A stretch of 38,961 bases of DNA from Hyphomicrobiaceae bacterium (GTDB taxonomy: Bacteria > Pseudomonadota > Alphaproteobacteria > Rhizobiales > HXMU1428-3), in the NCBI GenBank assembly GCA_021775775.1, contig JAJFHF010000060.1:1-38961 (forward strand), given 5' to 3'. A program made the position numbers and the translations under genes. Position 1 is the first letter of the stretch. Each line of letters begins with the position of its first letter. The notes beneath the pieces are model-generated. The model did not search any database. It saw nothing but the letters and a program-made list of their open reading frames with translations, and was not told where the DNA came from. This document shows positions 35,187-38,961 of this stretch, piece by piece.

Positions 35187-36770
35187 TTAGAAACTGAAGT
35201 CGTCTTCAGTTAAGCTGCTCATCTGAATATTGTTTAAAGTTATACTATCTCCGCCAACACCATCCAGCGTATAAATAACTGTATCATCACCAACTTGTTC
35301 CATGTAGCGATCCCCCACAGTAAAGAGATCATCGTAATCTCTCACTTCAGTATCTGATAAATCTATGGTGTCTCTACCAAGTTCAAAATCCATTATAACA
35401 TCTTGACCATGAGAAAGACCGTCGCGCCCATCATCATTTGTAAAGATAAATGTATCACTACCAGAATTATTTCCTGAATTATCTGCAGCGTAATCACCAT
35501 ATAGAATATCACTACCATCACCGCCATCAATTTCATCATCTCCAGCCCCCCCTTCCAAAAGGTTATCTTTCCCCCCACCAATGATTTGATCATTACCTCT
35601 TGAGCCAACTACATTTTCAACAAACGTAAGTGTGTCTCTATCGCCCCATAAATCAATAGCATAGCCTTGTTCAAGGTTTACGATTACGCCATCATTTACA
35701 ACCGAACTTCCCTGTTGAGAGGCAACTGTGTAAATAGCAGTGTCTATACCAGCGCCGCCATCTATTATGTCTTCTCCCTCACCACCAGCGAGTTGATCAT
35801 CTTCATTCCCCCCTCGCATAATATCGGCACCATCACCGCCAAATAGTATATCTTGTCCTTCTCTGCCATCTAAGGTGTCAGCACCTTCTCCTCCTAAAAG
35901 CGTGTCATCACCAGCTTTCCCATCCAAGGTATCAATTCCATTCCCTCCTGAAAGGATGTCTCCACCTGTCCCCCCAAGCATGGTATCATCGCCATCATGC
36001 CCAGAAAAACCAACACCTTGATCTGAAGCAACTAAATAATCGTCAAAATTTGAACCAATGACACGTTCGATCGCAGAATAACGATCCCCTTCGGCAAACC
36101 CTCCCTCGCCTTGACCTTGAAAAAGATCAACACGCACACCACTAGTTGATGCATAATAATTAATTGAATCTGAACCACTGCCACCTACATATAGATCATT
36201 TCCTCTATCTGCATAAAAGTAGTCTTGCCCATCATTCCCGTAAAAATTATTAGCACCATCATCACCATAGAAAAAATCATCATAGTCAGAGCCATAGACT
36301 GTCTCGATGCTTTCCAGACTATCGACACCATTATCACCGCCCTTATCAATTTCACTACGTGCCATGTCCACTGTAATTGCTGTATTATTAGAGGAATAAT
36401 CTGCCGCATCTTGGCCTGTCCCACCAATGAAGCTATCATTGCCTTTACTGGCATAGAAAGTATCATTTCCGCCCAGACCACTAAAAATATTATCAACATC
36501 ATTTCCCAAAAAACCATCTTTGAAATTAGAACCTTTGATGTTTTCTATGCTGATATATTTATCACCGCTTGCATCTCCGCCCTTGCCAGACCCCATGCCA
36601 TATCTATTATCTTCATTAAGGTCGGCATAAATGCCAGATGATGAATTCTCATATGAAACCGTGTCATTACCCAAGCCACCATTAAAGGATTGCTTTAAGC
36701 CCGTTCCATAAAAAATATCATCGAGTGATTTAAAATTGTAAGTTACGGGAAGGATCCAATTAAAAGCCAT
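35187..36770 (-). CDS. RTX-type calcium-binding repeat protein, probably secreted by type I export
   Basis: 527 residues, strongly acidic, no N-terminal signal peptide. Nearly the whole length is built of glycine- and aspartate-rich GGxGxDxUx repeats; the densest block is about 260-345 (GGDGADIMRGGNEDDQLAGG and similar units), with looser copies at 80-120, 165-205 and 395-425. Between the blocks a longer module recurs, GDRYxxIExVxGSNFDDxL (e.g. near 235-255, 70-85). The C-terminus ends in DDFSF, an acidic-hydrophobic tail as in T1SS substrates. No protease, lipase or adhesin domain is seen, and no ABC exporter lies in the window. GGAG precedes the ATG by eight bases. A 30-bp palindrome lies 80 bp upstream. 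Confidence 0.85.
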   Translation of the reverse strand: MAFNWILPVTYNFKSLDDIFYGTGLKQSFNGGLGNDTVSYENSSSGIYADLNEDNRYGMGSGKGGDASGDKYISIENIKGSNFKDGFLGNDVDNIFSGLGGNDTFYASKGNDSFIGGTGQDAADYSSNNTAITVDMARSEIDKGGDNGVDSLESIETVYGSDYDDFFYGDDGANNFYGNDGQDYFYADRGNDLYVGGSGSDSINYYASTSGVRVDLFQGQGEGGFAEGDRYSAIERVIGSNFDDYLVASDQGVGFSGHDGDDTMLGGTGGDILSGGNGIDTLDGKAGDDTLLGGEGADTLDGREGQDILFGGDGADIMRGGNEDDQLAGGEGEDIIDGGAGIDTAIYTVASQQGSSVVNDGVIVNLEQGYAIDLWGDRDTLTFVENVVGSRGNDQIIGGGKDNLLEGGAGDDEIDGGDGSDILYGDYAADNSGNNSGSDTFIFTNDDGRDGLSHGQDVIMDFELGRDTIDLSDTEVRDYDDLFTVGDRYMEQVGDDTVIYTLDGVGGDSITLNNIQMSSLTEDDFSF

Positions 36771-37099
36771 TATTCTATCTCCATCTATTTATTGTTTATG
36801 GCCTTTAAGTTCGGCCTCTCTCTTAGATGAAAGTAAAACAAGACGGCGCTTATTAATGTGATAATTATCACATTAATAAAATATGGAAAGAATTGATGAA
36901 ATCTACAGTCACAAAAAGAACCAAGCCGGTGGGTTCCCAAAAATCCCGCTTAGCAAGGAAAGCACGATGTCTATGGAATAAAAGCCTTTACATAACGAAA
37001 ACCTACAATCAAAGGTCACCAGCCCTTTAATTTAATAAACACAGATTTTGATTATTTTAATGGCTTTATCCCGACAAAGAGACAAGTGCAAAAGCGACC
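36771..37099. promoter_or_regulatory. 329-bp intergenic region between phaC and the RTX gene
   Basis: No gene. It is upstream of the RTX gene and downstream of phaC, both on the minus strand. Its main content is the 30-bp palindrome at 36850-36879. No clear terminator for phaC was seen. Confidence 0.5.
36850..36879. promoter_or_regulatory. 30-bp perfect palindrome containing a CRP/FNR-type site
   Basis: Perfect 15-base arms with no loop, centred between 36864 and 36865. The core TGTGATAATTATCACA (36857-36872) has the same form, TGTGAT-N4-ATCACA, as the site at 22775. It is 80 bp before the RTX gene start, a usual position for an activator site. Could also be a hairpin in RNA, but no T-run follows. 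Confidence 0.65.
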
Positions 37100-38923
37100 C
37101 TAATCTGACCGAACCGTTACATAGTCACCAGGGGCATCAGCTAGAATCTCAACGCTGCCATCTTCAGGTTTACGCGCTTCAATCAACACGCCGCTTTTCT
37201 TCTTCAACCAAGCGTCCCAATCTTCCCACCATGACCCAGCTTGCACCTCAGCGCCAGAAAACCACTCGTCAGGATCTTTATGAATTTTTCTAGATTTGTT
37301 GGTCCAATAGCAATATTTATTTTTTACCGGCGGGTTCACAATCCCGGCAATATGACCAGAAGCCCCCAACACAAATCTTTTAGGACCAGAAAATGAAGTC
37401 ACGCCCCCATAACAAGAGCGCCATGGGGCAATATGATCATCTTTCGTCGCAATCATATAGACAGGCGTTTTAACCCGGCCAACATCAATCGTCTCACCGT
37501 CAATCTCAAACTGATCAGGGTTCATAAATAAATTATCACGATAAAAATCTGTGAGATACTCAATGATCATTTTTGCAGGCATACGCGTTGCATCTGCATT
37601 CCAAAACAACAGGTCGAAGGGAACAGGGTCCTTGCCCATCAAATAATTATTGACGACAAATGACCAAACCAAGTCATTTTCTCGCATCATATTAAACATG
37701 CCAGACATTTCTTCGCCTTCAAGATACCCCCTCTCTTTTACTTTTTGTTCAAGCACTTTAAGTTGGTCATCATCAAAGAAAATCGACATTTCCCCCGCGT
37801 CAGTTAAATTAATCATAGTGGCCAGCAACGTTGCACAATTCACGCGTTTGTCACCCTTAGATGCCAAATAGGCAAGCGTCGTTGTAAGAAGAATACCGCC
37901 AATACAAAAGCCCAACATGTTGGCCTTTGTCTCTCCCGTAGTTTTTAACACGACATCTAGGGCGGCAAGTACACCCTGGTGCATATAATCGGAGAATGCT
38001 ATATCGGCTTCCTCCACCCCAGGATTCACCCAAGAAATAACAAATAAGGTGTAGCCCTGATCGACAACCCATTTGATAAAACTGTTCTTAGGCTGAAGAT
38101 CAAAAACATAATATTTATTAATCCATGGGGGTACGAACAAGAGCGGTGTCTTATAGGTCTTTGTCGTGGTTGGGCTATATTGAATAAGCTCCATTAATTG
38201 ATTTTTAAAAATAACTTTACCAGGAGATACAACAATATTTTCTCCAATCTTGAAGGCATCAGTATCAGACATGCTGATCTTAAGCTTACCGTGTCCGCGC
38301 TCCATATCTCCCAAAAGATTTTTAAAGCCATCCAATAAATTGCTGCCTCCAGAATCTATTGTTTTCTTAAGGACCTCAGGATTGGTTAGAATAAAATTGC
38401 TAGGGGAAATTGCACTTGCAAATTGGCGCGTTAAAAATTGGATCTTTTTTCGATCTTTATCAGACATACCTTTGGCTTTACCTGAAAGTCCTTGCGTCCA
38501 GTCAGAGACCAACAAATATGTCTCTTTAATATAATCAAAGGCGGCATTTTCTTCCCAAGCTTCATCTTTGAAGCGTCTATCCTTTTGATGAAGGATACGA
38601 GCTTTTTGGCTGGTCGTTGGCGTCTCACTATCTTCAATGCTGGCCAGACGTTTGGCTGAATCAATCCATAATTCTGAAAGATCATGCCAAAGACTAAACT
38701 GCGCATTCATAAGACTGACCGGATCGCTAGCAAAGCGAAGGGCCATACTTTGAAATGCTTTAATTGCAGCTTCATCTATATCGAATTTTACGGGAGTACC
38801 TGTTAATGTTTGTTGCCGTTCAAAAAACTCAGATATTAGGGTAGCGCTCTGTTGTGAAGTTTTTTCCCAGCGCTCAGAAAAGTTTTCCAAATCGGTCTTC
38901 GTAATCTCAGGTCTCTTAGTCAT
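37100..38923 (-). CDS. phaC: Class I poly(3-hydroxyalkanoate) synthase
   Basis: 607 residues, usual class I length. Polymerises (R)-3-hydroxyacyl-CoA into storage polyester on granule surfaces. The alpha/beta-hydrolase core has the lipase-like box GFCIGG with nucleophile Cys340, Asp495 or Asp496 in ATKDDHIAPW and His524 in ASGHIAG. The N-terminal helical domain runs to about residue 190. GGGAG lies eleven bases before the ATG. No phaR, phasin, phaA or phaB lies in the window. The beta-oxidation genes earlier in the window can supply substrate precursors. Confidence 0.94.
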   Translation of the reverse strand: MTKRPEITKTDLENFSERWEKTSQQSATLISEFFERQQTLTGTPVKFDIDEAAIKAFQSMALRFASDPVSLMNAQFSLWHDLSELWIDSAKRLASIEDSETPTTSQKARILHQKDRRFKDEAWEENAAFDYIKETYLLVSDWTQGLSGKAKGMSDKDRKKIQFLTRQFASAISPSNFILTNPEVLKKTIDSGGSNLLDGFKNLLGDMERGHGKLKISMSDTDAFKIGENIVVSPGKVIFKNQLMELIQYSPTTTKTYKTPLLFVPPWINKYYVFDLQPKNSFIKWVVDQGYTLFVISWVNPGVEEADIAFSDYMHQGVLAALDVVLKTTGETKANMLGFCIGGILLTTTLAYLASKGDKRVNCATLLATMINLTDAGEMSIFFDDDQLKVLEQKVKERGYLEGEEMSGMFNMMRENDLVWSFVVNNYLMGKDPVPFDLLFWNADATRMPAKMIIEYLTDFYRDNLFMNPDQFEIDGETIDVGRVKTPVYMIATKDDHIAPWRSCYGGVTSFSGPKRFVLGASGHIAGIVNPPVKNKYCYWTNKSRKIHKDPDEWFSGAEVQAGSWWEDWDAWLKKKSGVLIEARKPEDGSVEILADAPGDYVTVRSD

Positions 38924-38961
38924 CTACAATTGCACTCCCAACCCCACTATCAACCAAAAGC
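38924..38961. other. Right edge of the window
   Basis: Only the leader of phaC remains here, with the GGGAG ribosome site; nothing else can be called. Confidence 0.5.

Noticed and set aside
36225-36641. 138-residue frame opposite the RTX gene
   Set aside because: An antisense shadow of the GGxGxD repeats, rich in Ile and Thr, with no ribosome site; the minus-strand gene explains the region fully.
35187-36770. RTX nucleotide repeats as a CRISPR or satellite array
   Set aside because: The periodicity is that of nonapeptide codons with diverged bases, not identical spacer-separated repeats.
1-38961. tRNA or rRNA genes, insertion sequences, prophage, toxin-antitoxin or anti-phage loci
   Set aside because: Read through on both strands; none of the hallmark motifs or gene families was seen.

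Overview
The window is a gene-dense, low-to-moderate GC (roughly low 40s %, estimated by eye) chromosomal segment of an alphaproteobacterium, most likely Hyphomicrobiales/Rhizobiales or a marine relative. The argument is gene order plus protein similarity from memory: ubiK | lgt-midA-pgeF ... prs; the F1-ATPase zeta inhibitor (DUF1476) divergent from purC-purS-purQ-purL-bolA-grxD; NodF/NodE-like lipid proteins; a class I PHA synthase. No tRNA, rRNA, insertion sequence, prophage or CRISPR array was seen. Most of the window is core metabolism. No clearly new multi-gene system was found; the points of interest are small neighbourhoods and regulatory DNA.

Layout. 1-1750: a structured, possibly RNA-coding start with three hairpins, an AT-rich orphan membrane protein, a small secreted-protein gene broken by an amber codon, and an intact small secreted cysteine-containing protein. 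1900-3685: glutathione S-transferase, then PPOX flavin-type protein and UbiK on the minus strand. 3885-9103: lgt, midA, pgeF, a lipoprotein with an internal duplication, and prs. 9208-19420: a lipid block with a NodE-like ketoacyl synthase and NodF-like ACP (minus), divergent fadD (plus), a DUF2147 protein, then fadE-fadJ-fadI (minus), a complete long-chain beta-oxidation set when fadD is included. 19758-20956: orphan soxY-soxZ followed by a dual CDGSH iron-sulfur protein. 21043-25499: an AGCS amino-acid/Na+ symporter, purU, a DUF2259 secreted protein and a four-helix membrane protein. 25837-30000: purB, a globin-coupled diguanylate cyclase, aqpZ, and the ATPase zeta inhibitor. 30276-35007: the purCSQL cluster with bolA and grxD. 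35187-38923: an acidic RTX-repeat protein probably secreted by type I export, and phaC.

How it fits together. FadD activates fatty acids and FadE/FadJ/FadI shorten them; the hydroxyacyl and acetyl-CoA products can be stored by PhaC as polyhydroxyalkanoate. PurC/S/Q/L/B make purine nucleotides from PRPP supplied by Prs, and PurU releases formate from formyl-THF. BolA and GrxD form the usual Fe-S/iron-sensing pair, and UbiK supports quinone synthesis. Regulatory DNA stands out at four places: two CRP/FNR-like palindromes of the same form (TGTGAT-N4-ATCACA) upstream of the symporter and of the RTX gene, the second inside a 30-bp perfect palindrome; an 18-bp tandem operator-like repeat before fadD; and a 10-bp inverted repeat in the purC leader.
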